From the NCBI RefSeq assembly GCF_001552195.1, contig NZ_BCQS01000018.1, positions 186,001-250,000 on the forward strand: a DNA stretch of 64,000 nt, read 5' to 3'. A program made the translations under genes and the position numbers. Of this stretch, positions 25,349 through 34,029 are shown in pieces (position 1 is the first letter of the stretch; every line of letters starts with the position of its first letter). Origin of the DNA: Actinomadura latina NBRC 106108. Its GTDB lineage: Bacteria > Actinomycetota > Actinomycetes > Streptosporangiales > Streptosporangiaceae. Under the pieces are notes generated by a model. It had not been told where the DNA came from. It saw only the letters and a program-made list of their open reading frames with translations, and searched no databases.

Positions 25349-26340
25349 TGCTGCGCAAACTGGGCACACCGCTGCTCGCCGCCGGAGTCGCCGTCATCGC
25401 CGCCGTCGGCGCGTTCGTGGCCCTCCAGGGCCCGGCCGGCACCCGCGTCACCGTCTACTTCCGGGACGCGGTCGGCATCTACAAGGGCTCGGACGTCCGC
25501 GTCCTCGGCGTGAAGGTCGGCACGGTCGGCTCCGTCCGGGCCGAGGGAACCCAGGTCAGGGCGGTCATGACCGTCGACCGCGGGGTGGACGTCCCGGCCG
25601 GCGCCAAGGCGGTGGCGGTCGCGCCGAGCCTGGTCGCCGACCGGTACGTCCAGCTGACGCCCGCCTACACGTCCGGCCCGAAGATGCCGAGCGGCGCCGT
25701 CATCCCGGCCGACCGGACGGCGACGCCGATGGAACTCGACAAGGTCTACGACAGCATCCGGAAACTCGCCACCGACCTCGGCCCGAAGGGCCTCAACAAG
25801 GACGGCGCGCTGTCGCGAGTCCTGGAGACGGGTGCGGAGAACCTGACCGGCAACGGCCGCGACATCCGCACCACCACCGAGCGCATGTCGCAGGCCGCGA
25901 AGACGCTGTCCGGCTCCCAGCGGGACCTGTTCGCGACGATCCGCGGCCTGCAGACCTTCACCGCCATGCTGAAGACGAACGACGGGCAGGTCAGGCAGGC
26001 CGAACGGCAGCTGGCCGACGTGACCGGCTTCCTCGCCGCCGACCGCCACGAACTGGACGCCGCCCTGAAGGCCCTCACCGTGGCGCTCGCCCGCGTCAAA
26101 GTCTTCATCCACGACAACCGGAAGCAGCTCTCCGGCAACGTCGAGAAACTCGCCGAGATCACGCAACTCCTCGTGAAGCAGCGACGCTCACTGGCGGAGG
26201 CCCTGGACGTCCAGCCCCTCAACGCCACCAACATCCTGAACGCCTACGACCCGCGAACCCGCACCCTCATGGGCCGCCAGAACCTCAGCGAACTGACCCC
26301 GCCCCTCCCAGTCGCGGGCCCCCGAGAGGCGACACCATGA
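25345..26340 (+). CDS. mceD: MCE-family protein MceD
   Basis: 331 residues. The start is either the GTG at 25345 or the ATG at 25348, both behind AAGGGAGG and overlapping the mceC stop. The anchor is followed by an MCE domain (GIYKGSDVRVLGVKVGTVGS) with SLVADRYVQLTPAYTSGPK. A helical stretch and a short tail without the Cys pair complete the protein. It overlaps mceE by four bases. Confidence 0.92.
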   Translation: MMLRKLGTPLLAAGVAVIAAVGAFVALQGPAGTRVTVYFRDAVGIYKGSDVRVLGVKVGTVGSVRAEGTQVRAVMTVDRGVDVPAGAKAVAVAPSLVADRYVQLTPAYTSGPKMPSGAVIPADRTATPMELDKVYDSIRKLATDLGPKGLNKDGALSRVLETGAENLTGNGRDIRTTTERMSQAAKTLSGSQRDLFATIRGLQTFTAMLKTNDGQVRQAERQLADVTGFLAADRHELDAALKALTVALARVKVFIHDNRKQLSGNVEKLAEITQLLVKQRRSLAEALDVQPLNATNILNAYDPRTRTLMGRQNLSELTPPLPVAGPREATP

Positions 26341-27467
26341 CCCGCCCCCCAACGCGGCGCATGACCAGGACGCGCACTGCCACGTCACGCCCCACCTCCG
26401 CGGCGCGGCGGGTCTTCGGGGTGGTGGTCGTGGCGGGGGTGCTCGGGGGATGCGGGTTCTCCGGAGTGCAGGAGTTGCCGCTGCCCGGCGGCGCGGACCT
26501 CGGCGATCACCCGTACACGGTCACGGCGCGGTTCGCGAATGTGCTGAACCTCGTGCCGCAGTCCGCGGTGAAGGTCAATGACGTCGCGGTCGGGCGGGTC
26601 GTGAAGGTCGCGCTGCCGCGCGGCGGGTGGACGGCCGAGGTCGTGATGAAGGTCGACGGGGACGTGAGGCTGCCGGCGAACGCGTACGCCGAGCTTCGCC
26701 AGTCGAGCCTGCTGGGTGAGAAGTACGTCCAGCTCAGCGCGGGTCCGACGAACGTCCCGGGGGGTGCCGCCGCGCCGGGCGGCGCCCCTCCGGGCGGGGC
26801 CGCGCCGTCCGCGAGTACCGGGAATCTCGCGGACGGCGCGGTGATCCCGGTGTCGCGGACGAACCGGAACCCCGAGGTCGAGGAGGTGTTCGGGGCGCTG
26901 TCGATGCTGCTGAACGGCGGCGGCATCGCGCAGCTGCGGACGATCACCGGCGAGCTGAACCGGGCGCTCGGCGGCAACGAGCCGCAGGTCCGGTCGCTGC
27001 TGGAGCAGACCCGCGAGCTCGTCGGCGACCTGGACGCCAACAAGAAGGGCATCACGGACGCGATCGACGGCCTCAACCGGCTGTCGGCCACGCTACGCGG
27101 ACGCAAAGCGCAGATCGGCGTCGCGCTCGACGACATCGAACCCGGCCTCGCCGTCCTCGCGGAGCAGCGGGGCGCGCTGGTCCGGATGCTGAAGTCGCTG
27201 GACGACCTGTCGCGGGTCGCGGTGACGACCGTCCGGCAGAGCAAGGACGACCTGATCGCCGACCTGCAGGCCCTCGAACCGACGCTCCGGAAACTCTCCG
27301 ACGCCGGCCGCGACCTGCCGGACGCGCTGCAGGTGCTGCTGACCTACCCGTTCACCGACGCCGTCCTGCCCGCGGTCAAGGGCGACTACCTGAACGTGTA
27401 CCTGCGGGTCACGGCGCGTCCGGGGACCGAGGTCGTCCCGCCGATCACGCCACTGGAGGGGGACTGA
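26337..27467 (+). CDS. mceE: MCE-family lipoprotein MceE
   Basis: 376 residues. An unusually long, Arg/Thr-rich N-region precedes the hydrophobic segment and the lipobox VLGGCGFSG, so this is the lipid-modified subunit, as in characterised Mce systems. The MCE domain has VPQSAVKVNDVAVGRVVKVA and RQSSLLGEKYVQLSAG, interrupted by a Gly/Ala/Pro-rich insertion near residues 140-160. Helical region and C-terminus are typical. It overlaps mceD, and its stop shares one base with the mceF start. Confidence 0.92.
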   Translation: MTRPPTRRMTRTRTATSRPTSAARRVFGVVVVAGVLGGCGFSGVQELPLPGGADLGDHPYTVTARFANVLNLVPQSAVKVNDVAVGRVVKVALPRGGWTAEVVMKVDGDVRLPANAYAELRQSSLLGEKYVQLSAGPTNVPGGAAAPGGAPPGGAAPSASTGNLADGAVIPVSRTNRNPEVEEVFGALSMLLNGGGIAQLRTITGELNRALGGNEPQVRSLLEQTRELVGDLDANKKGITDAIDGLNRLSATLRGRKAQIGVALDDIEPGLAVLAEQRGALVRMLKSLDDLSRVAVTTVRQSKDDLIADLQALEPTLRKLSDAGRDLPDALQVLLTYPFTDAVLPAVKGDYLNVYLRVTARPGTEVVPPITPLEGD

Positions 27468-28711
27468 TGCTGACCGTCGGCACCAGGATCAAGAACATCG
27501 TCTTCCTCGTCGTCGGCGCCCTCGCGATCGGCTACGTCGGGCTCAACTACGCCGACCTCGGCGGATATGTCGGATACCGCGACTACTACGTGGTCAAGGC
27601 CGACCTCGCCGAGGCGGGCGGGCTCGCGGAGAACGCCGACGTCACCTACCGGGGCACCTCGGTCGGACGGGTCGGCGCGCTGCACCTGACCGGCGACGGC
27701 GTGCTCGCCGAGCTGAAGATCAAGAAGTCGGCCCCGGGCATCCCGGCGCGGACGCAGGCCGTCGTGGCGAACCGGTCGGCGATCGGCGAGCAGTACCTCG
27801 ACCTGCGGCCCTTGACGGCGTCCGGCCCGTTCCTGGCGTCGGGGGCGGTCATCCCGCGCGCCTCCACCGCCACGCCGGCGCCGGTCACCGACCTGCTCAC
27901 CAGCCTGAACGACCTCTCCGAGTCCGTCCCGACCGACGCGCTCCGGACGGTCGTCGGCGAACTGGGCCAGGCGTTCGCGGGGCAGGGCCCCAACCTGCAG
28001 GTCCTCCTCGACAACACGCGTTCGCTGACCCGTGCCGCCAACGAGAACGCGGCGCCGACCACGTCCCTCATCGGCGACGGCGAGACCGTCCTGCGCACAC
28101 AGAACGAGGAGGCCGCGTCCCTGAAGGCGTTCGGGCACAACGCGCGGCTGCTCTCCGAGCAGCTCCGCACGTCGGACCCGGCGTTCCGGAAGCTCGTCTC
28201 GACCGCGCCCGGCGCAGCCGGCGAGTTCCGCACCCTGGTGCGCGACCTGGACCCCTCCCTCAGCGTCCTGGTGGCGAACCTGCTCACCACGTCCGATCTG
28301 CTGGAGCCGCGCTCGGACGGCCTGGAGCAGCTGCTCGCCAAGCTGCCGGACGCCGTCGCGTCCGGAACGTCCGTCGTGCAGGACGGCAGGCTCAACTTCG
28401 GCATGGTCACGACGTTCTTCAACCCGCCGAACTGCACCGCCGGCTACGGCGCCACCACGTACCGCGGCGGCCTGGACACGTCGCCCGCGCCCGCCCTCAA
28501 CACGGCGGCCCACTGCGCGACGCCCCCGTCCACGGGCGTCAACGTCCGCGGCGCGGGCAACGCCCCGCACCGCCCGGTACCGGCCCCCGCCCGCGCCGGC
28601 TCGGTGCTCACCACGGGAACCTCCGCCCTGCCGGGTGCGCTGGCCCTGCCGGGCGTGGCCGGAGGTCCGCGCGGCATGAGCGCCCTCCTCGGCCTCGAAG
28701 GAGCCCCCTGA
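27467..28711 (+). CDS. mceF: MCE-family protein MceF
   Basis: 414 residues. The anchor (KNIVFLVVGALAIGYVGLNY) is followed by the MCE domain (GLAENADVTYRGTSVGRVGA) and RSAIGEQYLDLRPL. A helical needle region and a 70-residue Pro/Ala/Gly-rich tail complete the protein. It is the last of the six MCE subunits. It abuts the first Mce-associated gene through a one-base overlap, consistent with one polycistronic message. Confidence 0.92.
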   Translation: MLTVGTRIKNIVFLVVGALAIGYVGLNYADLGGYVGYRDYYVVKADLAEAGGLAENADVTYRGTSVGRVGALHLTGDGVLAELKIKKSAPGIPARTQAVVANRSAIGEQYLDLRPLTASGPFLASGAVIPRASTATPAPVTDLLTSLNDLSESVPTDALRTVVGELGQAFAGQGPNLQVLLDNTRSLTRAANENAAPTTSLIGDGETVLRTQNEEAASLKAFGHNARLLSEQLRTSDPAFRKLVSTAPGAAGEFRTLVRDLDPSLSVLVANLLTTSDLLEPRSDGLEQLLAKLPDAVASGTSVVQDGRLNFGMVTTFFNPPNCTAGYGATTYRGGLDTSPAPALNTAAHCATPPSTGVNVRGAGNAPHRPVPAPARAGSVLTTGTSALPGALALPGVAGGPRGMSALLGLEGAP

Positions 28712-29262
28712 TGCCCGCGGTCACTGAGCCGGGGCCGCGCCGCAGGCCGCGCCGCAGGCCGCCGGGGCGGCGGCTGATCGGCTGGGCCCTGGTCGCCGCC
28801 GCCGTGGTGTTCCTCGGCTGGTCGAGCTGGGCGGTCCGGCAGGACGAGTCCGGCGCGCGGAGCGGGCCCGACCGTACTCGCGACGCCGTTCTGCGGAGCG
28901 CCGGGCAGCAGATCGCGGCGCTCAACACCATGGACCCGGCGCAGGTGGACGCCGGGCTCCGGGCCTGGTCGGACGCGTCCACCGGGGCTCTCCGCGAGCA
29001 GCTCGAACGGGACCGGGCGCAGAACCGGGTGAAGATCGGGCAGTCGAGGACGAGCGCCGCCGCCACCGTGACCGGGGCCGCCGTCACCTCGCTCGACGTC
29101 CGGGCGGGGAAGGCGAAGGTCATCGCGTCCGTGCAGGTGAAGCTCACCTTGCGGGGCGGGACGCCGACGCTTCAGCGCAAGCGGTTCGAGGCCGGAACCG
29201 CGCGCACGCCGTCCGGCTGGAAGCTCGAATCGCTCACCGCGATACCGGCCGGTGCGCGATGA
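28711..29262 (+). CDS. Mce-associated membrane protein, type A copy 1
   Basis: 183 residues: an Arg/Pro-rich cytoplasmic leader, one membrane helix (LIGWALVAAAVVFLGWSSWA), then an extracytoplasmic domain. The domain includes RTRDAVLRSAGQQIAALNTM and a beta-rich C-terminus (VIASVQVKLTLRGGTP). Mce-associated (Mas) proteins of this kind stabilise Mce importers in mycobacteria. Its closest local relative is the product at 29758, not the adjacent gene. Confidence 0.85.
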   Translation: MPAVTEPGPRRRPRRRPPGRRLIGWALVAAAVVFLGWSSWAVRQDESGARSGPDRTRDAVLRSAGQQIAALNTMDPAQVDAGLRAWSDASTGALREQLERDRAQNRVKIGQSRTSAAATVTGAAVTSLDVRAGKAKVIASVQVKLTLRGGTPTLQRKRFEAGTARTPSGWKLESLTAIPAGAR

Positions 29263-29747
29263 AACGGCTGCTGGTGGTCGCGCTCGCCATCGCGCTGGCG
29301 GCCGCGGCCCTCCGGCCCGCGGCCGGGCTGCTGCGCGACGACGGGAACCCGCGTGACGAGGCGGTGCTGGACGAGGTCGCCACCACCGAGGTGATCGGGG
29401 ACGTGTCGACGGCGCTCGGCAAGGTCTTCACCTACGGCCCTGGCGACGTCGCCGCGACCGAGCAGGCCGCCGACCGGGAGCTCTCCGGCACCGCCCTCCA
29501 GCAGTACCGGCGGCTGTTCGGGCAGGTGAAGCGGCAGGCGCCGGCCCAGCGGGTCACGCTGACCACGCGGGTCGTCCGGGCGGGGGTCGTCTCGCTGACC
29601 GGCGACACCGCTCGCCTGCTCGTGTTCCTCGACCAGGTCGCGACGCGCGCGGGCAAGCCCGGCGGGACGCCCGCCGCCGCGCAGCTCGTGGTCACCGCGC
29701 GCCGCGACCACGGCCACTGGTCGATCACCGATCTGACCTCTGTCTGA
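29259..29747 (+). CDS. Mce-associated membrane protein, type B copy 1
   Basis: 162 residues: one N-terminal helix, then a domain starting RDEAVLDEVATTEVIGDVST. It continues through GKVFTYGPGDVAATEQAADR to a beta-strand finish (HGHWSITDLTSV). It overlaps the preceding gene by four bases. The fold and motifs (VFTY/VFSF, LTGD.A..LVF) match the product at 30264, showing the second half of a duplicated gene pair. Confidence 0.85.
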   Translation: MKRLLVVALAIALAAAALRPAAGLLRDDGNPRDEAVLDEVATTEVIGDVSTALGKVFTYGPGDVAATEQAADRELSGTALQQYRRLFGQVKRQAPAQRVTLTTRVVRAGVVSLTGDTARLLVFLDQVATRAGKPGGTPAAAQLVVTARRDHGHWSITDLTSV

Positions 29748-29757
29748 GGGGGCGCCC

Positions 29758-30267
29758 ATGACCGACGACACTTTGCGGCGGACGGCGACCGCCCTTCTCA
29801 CCCTCGCCGCGCTCTTCGCCGCCTGGGCCGGATGGTCCTGGTACGCGGCGGCGCACGACGACGCCTACGCCTACTCCCGGACGCGCGACGAGGTGCTGCA
29901 GGCGGGGGAGCAGGCCGTCCAGAACCTCAACACGCTCGACTACCGCGACCTCGGGCCCGGCCTGAAAACGTGGCAGGACTCCACCACCAGCGACCTCTAC
30001 CGGCAGATCACCCAGGGACGCAGCGCGTTCGAGGAGCAGGTGAAGAAGGCCCGGACCGTCACCAGCGCCCGCATCCTGGACGCCGCCGTCTCCGAGCTGG
30101 ACGAACGGTCCGGCAGGGCGCGCATCCTCGTCGCCGTCGAGATCACCGTCACGCCGCCGGACGGCGATCCCGTCACCAAGCAGAGCCGCCTCGTCGGCAA
30201 GGTCACCAGAACCCCCGCGGGCTGGAAGCTCAGCGAGCTGGGGCAGGCACCGGCGGAGGCGATGTGA
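29758..30267 (+). CDS. Mce-associated membrane protein, type A copy 2
   Basis: 169 residues with a membrane helix near residues 9-28. It has the type A domain: SRTRDEVLQAGEQAVQNLNT and SDLYRQITQGRSAFEEQVKK, ending in VEITVTPPDGDPVTKQSRLV. It aligns along its length with the product at 28711. A short GGGGGCGCCC stretch separates it from the upstream gene; it overlaps the downstream one by four bases. Confidence 0.85.
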   Translation: MTDDTLRRTATALLTLAALFAAWAGWSWYAAAHDDAYAYSRTRDEVLQAGEQAVQNLNTLDYRDLGPGLKTWQDSTTSDLYRQITQGRSAFEEQVKKARTVTSARILDAAVSELDERSGRARILVAVEITVTPPDGDPVTKQSRLVGKVTRTPAGWKLSELGQAPAEAM

Positions 30268-30797
30268 AGGCCACCAGGGTCCGCGCCGAAGCGACGTCAC
30301 CCGTCGCGCTCGGCATCGTCGCCGTGCTGCTCGCCACGTTCGGTGTCTGGGGGCTGCACAGGGCGGACGCCGTGCGGGACGACCCGTCCGTCCGGAACGC
30401 GGCCCTCACCGACGGCGCGGTCACCAGCGAGGTCAAGGGCGCCGTCGCCGACATGGTGGGCACGGTCTTCTCGTTCAACTACACCGACCCCGCGCGCACA
30501 CAGAAAGCCGCGCGAGCCGCGCTGACCGGCGATGCCGTGCCGCAGTACGAGGAGATCTTCGCGAAGGTCCGCGAGGACGCGCCGAAGGCGAAGACCGTCC
30601 TCAGCACCCGCGTCACCGACAGCGCCGTCACCAGGCTGACCGGCGACCGCGCCACCGTCCTCGTCTTCGCCGACCAGCAGACGACCCGGACGAGCGACGG
30701 CGGCAGCACCCACGCGCCCGCCATGCTCACCGTCACCGCCGTCCGCCGCGCCGGCCGCTGGAAGATCGAGGCCCTCGACACCTTCACCGCCCGCTGA
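30264..30797 (+). CDS. Mce-associated membrane protein, type B copy 2
   Basis: 177 residues from a GTG at 30264 that overlaps the preceding stop (GTGA). One N-terminal helix (LGIVAVLLATFGVWGL) precedes a domain with TSEVKGAVADMVGTVFSFNY and RLTGDRATVLVFADQQTTR. It aligns with the product at 29259. It closes the ten-gene Mce operon; no clear terminator hairpin follows. Confidence 0.85.
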   Translation: MKATRVRAEATSPVALGIVAVLLATFGVWGLHRADAVRDDPSVRNAALTDGAVTSEVKGAVADMVGTVFSFNYTDPARTQKAARAALTGDAVPQYEEIFAKVREDAPKAKTVLSTRVTDSAVTRLTGDRATVLVFADQQTTRTSDGGSTHAPAMLTVTAVRRAGRWKIEALDTFTAR

Positions 30798-30997
30798 CCC
30801 GTATTCGCGTCGATCCAGTTGGCGCGGTCCATAAATAAAAATGGTGGACACGGGCACTGCCTGCGCTTTTGTTAACTGACTCCATGAAACACGGGTCAAC
30901 AGGTTATATCAGCGACAATCGAAATCGGAGGCCATCCGCAATCCTGGGGAAACGCCCGCATCCCGGCGGGCGTCCAGGCAGGGGGGAATGGCGAGCG

Positions 30998-32200
30998 ATG
31001 GCCACGGCATTGGACGTCCGCACGTTCGAGGAAGTGCCGGCGTGGGTGGGGCGGCGGCTGCGGCCGCACGTGGACCGGGCGGCGGACGAGCTGCTGAACG
31101 AGCTGCGCCGCGGCGGTCCGCGGATCGGCGAGGACGAGGCCGGGCGGGCGCGGGCCGGGGTGGCCGCCGGGATCCGGCACTTCTGCGACCTCGTCGAGGA
31201 CCCGGGCGCGGGCTGGGAGCGGGTGTCGGCGTTCTACCTGCGGGTCGGGCGGCATCTGGCGCGGGACGGACGCGACCCCGTGGAGACGCACCAGGCGCTG
31301 CGCCGGTCGGCGTGCGTCGCGTGGCGGACGCTCGGTGACCTCGACCTCGACCACGCCGCGCTCGGCCTCGTCATGGACGCGCAGTTCGCCTACATGGACG
31401 CCGTCGCCGAGGTGATCGCCGCCGGGTACGCCGCCGAGATCGCCGACCGCGCGGAGCGGCGGCTGGCGCCGGTCGTGCACCGGCGCCGCGCCAGGCTGCT
31501 GCACCTGCTGCTCGCCGAGCCGCCCGCCGGCCCCGAGCACGTCGCGGGGGTCGCGGCGGAGGCGCGCTGGCCGCTGCCCGCCACGGTCGCGGTGGCGGTC
31601 GCCCGGCGGCGCCGCGAGGGGGCGGTCCCGCACGAGGTGCCGGGCGACCTGCTGGCCGACTTCGCCGCGCCGGAACCGTGCCTGGTCGTCCCCGACCCGG
31701 GCGGGGCGGGCCGCGGCCGGCTGCCCGCGGCGCTGCTGCGCGACTGGGTGGTGGCGGTCGGCCCGGCGGTGCCCCTCGCGCGGGCCGCCGACTCATGGCG
31801 CTGGGCGCGCGAGACGCTCGCGCTCGCCACCCGCGGCGTGATCCCGGACGGTGGGCTGATCCGCAGCGCCGAGCACGTCCCGGTGCTGGTGATCTCGCGG
31901 GCCGGGGAGCTGATCGACGACGCGGCGGCGACCCGGCTGGCGCCGCTCAAGGCCGTCCCGCCGGCCCGCCGGGAAAGGCTCGCCGAAACGCTGCTGGCAT
32001 TGCTGGAGCACAATTTCAACGCCGCCGACGCGAGCCGCCGGCTGCGTGTCCACCCGCAGACCGTCCGGTACCGGCTGCGCCATTTGCAGGACCTTTTCGG
32101 GGATGAGTTGCGCGACCCCCGCCGCTGCCTGGAAATGGAGCTGATTCTGCACGCGCGCATGGTGAACCGCGGTACGGGCGGCCAGCCGGGCGCCCGGTGA
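30998..32200 (+). CDS. PucR-family transcriptional regulator
   Basis: About 400 residues from the ATG at 30998, which has a GGGGGGA site; an in-frame ATG-proximal leader further upstream is unlikely to be coding. The N-terminal sensor-like helical domain (VGRRLRPHVDRAADELLNEL) and the C-terminal helix-turn-helix (RLRVHPQTVRYRLRHLQDLF) match the PucR gene at 9575. It follows the Mce operon by 200 bases and precedes the GMC oxidoreductase, both on the same strand. It is a candidate regulator of lipid uptake and oxidation (inference). Confidence 0.85.
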   Translation: MATALDVRTFEEVPAWVGRRLRPHVDRAADELLNELRRGGPRIGEDEAGRARAGVAAGIRHFCDLVEDPGAGWERVSAFYLRVGRHLARDGRDPVETHQALRRSACVAWRTLGDLDLDHAALGLVMDAQFAYMDAVAEVIAAGYAAEIADRAERRLAPVVHRRRARLLHLLLAEPPAGPEHVAGVAAEARWPLPATVAVAVARRRREGAVPHEVPGDLLADFAAPEPCLVVPDPGGAGRGRLPAALLRDWVVAVGPAVPLARAADSWRWARETLALATRGVIPDGGLIRSAEHVPVLVISRAGELIDDAAATRLAPLKAVPPARRERLAETLLALLEHNFNAADASRRLRVHPQTVRYRLRHLQDLFGDELRDPRRCLEMELILHARMVNRGTGGQPGAR

Positions 32201-32317
32201 CGCGCGTTTGTCAGCCCGGTGACAAGCGCGTCGCCGAATCGTTGCCCCGCACCCATGGCGGACGACGCGGCGGAGGGTCCACACTCGGGTCCTTCTCCGC
32301 GACGAAGGTGGTGTGCG

Positions 32318-34024
32318 ATGGCCGGTGACGCCGATGACTTCGACGTGATCGTGGTGGGCTCCGGGTTCGGCGGCAGCGTGACGGCGCTGCGGCTGGCCGA
32401 GAAGGGCTACCGCGTCGCCGTGATCGAGGCCGGACGCCGCTTCGACGAGGACACCCTGCCCAAGACGTCGTGGCGGCTGCGCAAGTACGTGTGGGCGCCG
32501 CGCCTCGGCATGCGCGGGATCCAGCGCGTCCACCTGGTCGGCGGCAAGGCGGGCGTGCTGGTCCTGGCGGGGGCCGGGGTCGGCGGCGGCTCGCTCGTCT
32601 ACGCGAACACCCTGTACGTCCCGCCGGAGCCGTTCTTCAAGGACCGCCAGTGGGGCCACATCACCGACTGGCAGGACGAGCTGAACCCGTTCTACGACCA
32701 GGCCCGCCGCATGCTCGGCGTCACCGTGAACCCGCTCGTCACGCCCGCCGACGAGGCGATGAAGCGCGTCGCGGACCGGATGGGCGTCGGCGACACCTAC
32801 CACCCGACCCCGGTCGGCGTGTTCTTCGGCGAGAAGCCCGGCGAGGACGCCGCCGACCCGTACTTCGGCGGCGCCGGCCCGCGCCGGACGACCTGCACCG
32901 CCTGCGGCTCCTGCATGATCGGCTGCAAGGTCGGCGCGAAGAACATGCTCACCAAGAACTACCTGTACCTGGCGGAGAAGGCGGGCGTCCAGGTCATCCC
33001 GGACACGACCGTCACCTCGCTCACGCCCAGGGCGGACGGCGGCTACGAGGTGGCCACCGAGCGCACCACCCCGCTGCGCAAGCGCCGCCGGACGCTCACC
33101 GCCGAGCACGTCGTCCTCGCCGCCGGGACCTACGGGACGCAACGGCTCCTGCACCGCATGCGCGCGTCCGGGCGCCTCCCGAACCTGTCGCCGCGCCTCG
33201 GCGAACTCACCCGCACCAACTCCGAGGCGCTGCTCGGCGTCGAGCGCATGACGGTGTGGCACCGCAAGAACGACGTCGACCACAGCACCGGCCTCGCGAT
33301 CACCTCGTCCTTCCACCCGGACGACAAGACCCACATCGAGCCCACCCGGTACGGGGCGGGCAACAACGCGATGGGCGTCATCCGGACGCTGCTGGTCGAC
33401 GGTGGCGGCGCGCCCCGCTGGCTGAAGTTCCTCGGCCAGTCCGTCCGGCACCCGACCGTCATCCTGCGCGGCCTCTCCCTCAAGGACTGGGCCAAGCGGA
33501 CGGTCATCGCCCTCGTCATGCAGACCGCCGACAACTCGATCACCCTTGCCGAGAAGAGGGGCCGCCTCGGCCGCCGCAAGCTGGTCGCGCGGCAGGGCGA
33601 CGGCGAGCCGAACCCGACCTGGATCCCCGTCGCCCACGACGCCGTCCGGATGCTCGCCGAGGAACTCGACGCCACCCCCGGCGGGACGTGGTTCGACCTG
33701 TTCAACATCCCGACGACCGCGCACTTCATCGGCGGCTGCGTCATCGGGGAGACGCCGGAGAGCGGCGTGATCGACCCGTACCACCGCGTCCACGGCCACC
33801 CGGGCCTGCACATCGTGGACGGCTCGGCGGTCACCGCGAACCTCGGCGTCAACCCGTCCCTCACGATCACGGCCCAGGCGGAGCGCGCCATGGCGTTCTG
33901 GCCGAACCGCGGCGAGAAGGACCCGCGCCCCGAGCCCGGAGCGGCCTACCGGCGCATCGACCGCGTCATGCCGGACAGCCCCGCCGTCCCGGAAGGCGCC
34001 CCCGCCGCGCTGCGATCGCCGTAG
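32318..34024 (+). CDS. GMC-type FAD oxidoreductase, cholesterol-oxidase-like (ChoD group)
   Basis: 568 residues. The Rossmann motif VIVVGSGFGGSVTALRLAEK lies at the N-terminus, then the flavin-binding GAGVGGGSLVYANTL. A Cys-rich TCTACGSCMIGCKVGAKNM insert follows, and the C-terminal GMC motifs (HFIGGCVIGE, VDGSAVTANLGVNPSLTI) complete the enzyme. These are typical of mycobacterial ChoD-like proteins. No signal peptide is evident, so it is cytoplasmic. It would oxidise a sterol or other alcohol. Position behind the Mce operon and a PucR gene supports a lipid-catabolic role. The GAAGGTGG site supports the chosen ATG; an upstream in-frame start would add 33 residues. Confidence 0.88.
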   Translation: MAGDADDFDVIVVGSGFGGSVTALRLAEKGYRVAVIEAGRRFDEDTLPKTSWRLRKYVWAPRLGMRGIQRVHLVGGKAGVLVLAGAGVGGGSLVYANTLYVPPEPFFKDRQWGHITDWQDELNPFYDQARRMLGVTVNPLVTPADEAMKRVADRMGVGDTYHPTPVGVFFGEKPGEDAADPYFGGAGPRRTTCTACGSCMIGCKVGAKNMLTKNYLYLAEKAGVQVIPDTTVTSLTPRADGGYEVATERTTPLRKRRRTLTAEHVVLAAGTYGTQRLLHRMRASGRLPNLSPRLGELTRTNSEALLGVERMTVWHRKNDVDHSTGLAITSSFHPDDKTHIEPTRYGAGNNAMGVIRTLLVDGGGAPRWLKFLGQSVRHPTVILRGLSLKDWAKRTVIALVMQTADNSITLAEKRGRLGRRKLVARQGDGEPNPTWIPVAHDAVRMLAEELDATPGGTWFDLFNIPTTAHFIGGCVIGETPESGVIDPYHRVHGHPGLHIVDGSAVTANLGVNPSLTITAQAERAMAFWPNRGEKDPRPEPGAAYRRIDRVMPDSPAVPEGAPAALRSP

Positions 34025-34029
34025 CCGCG

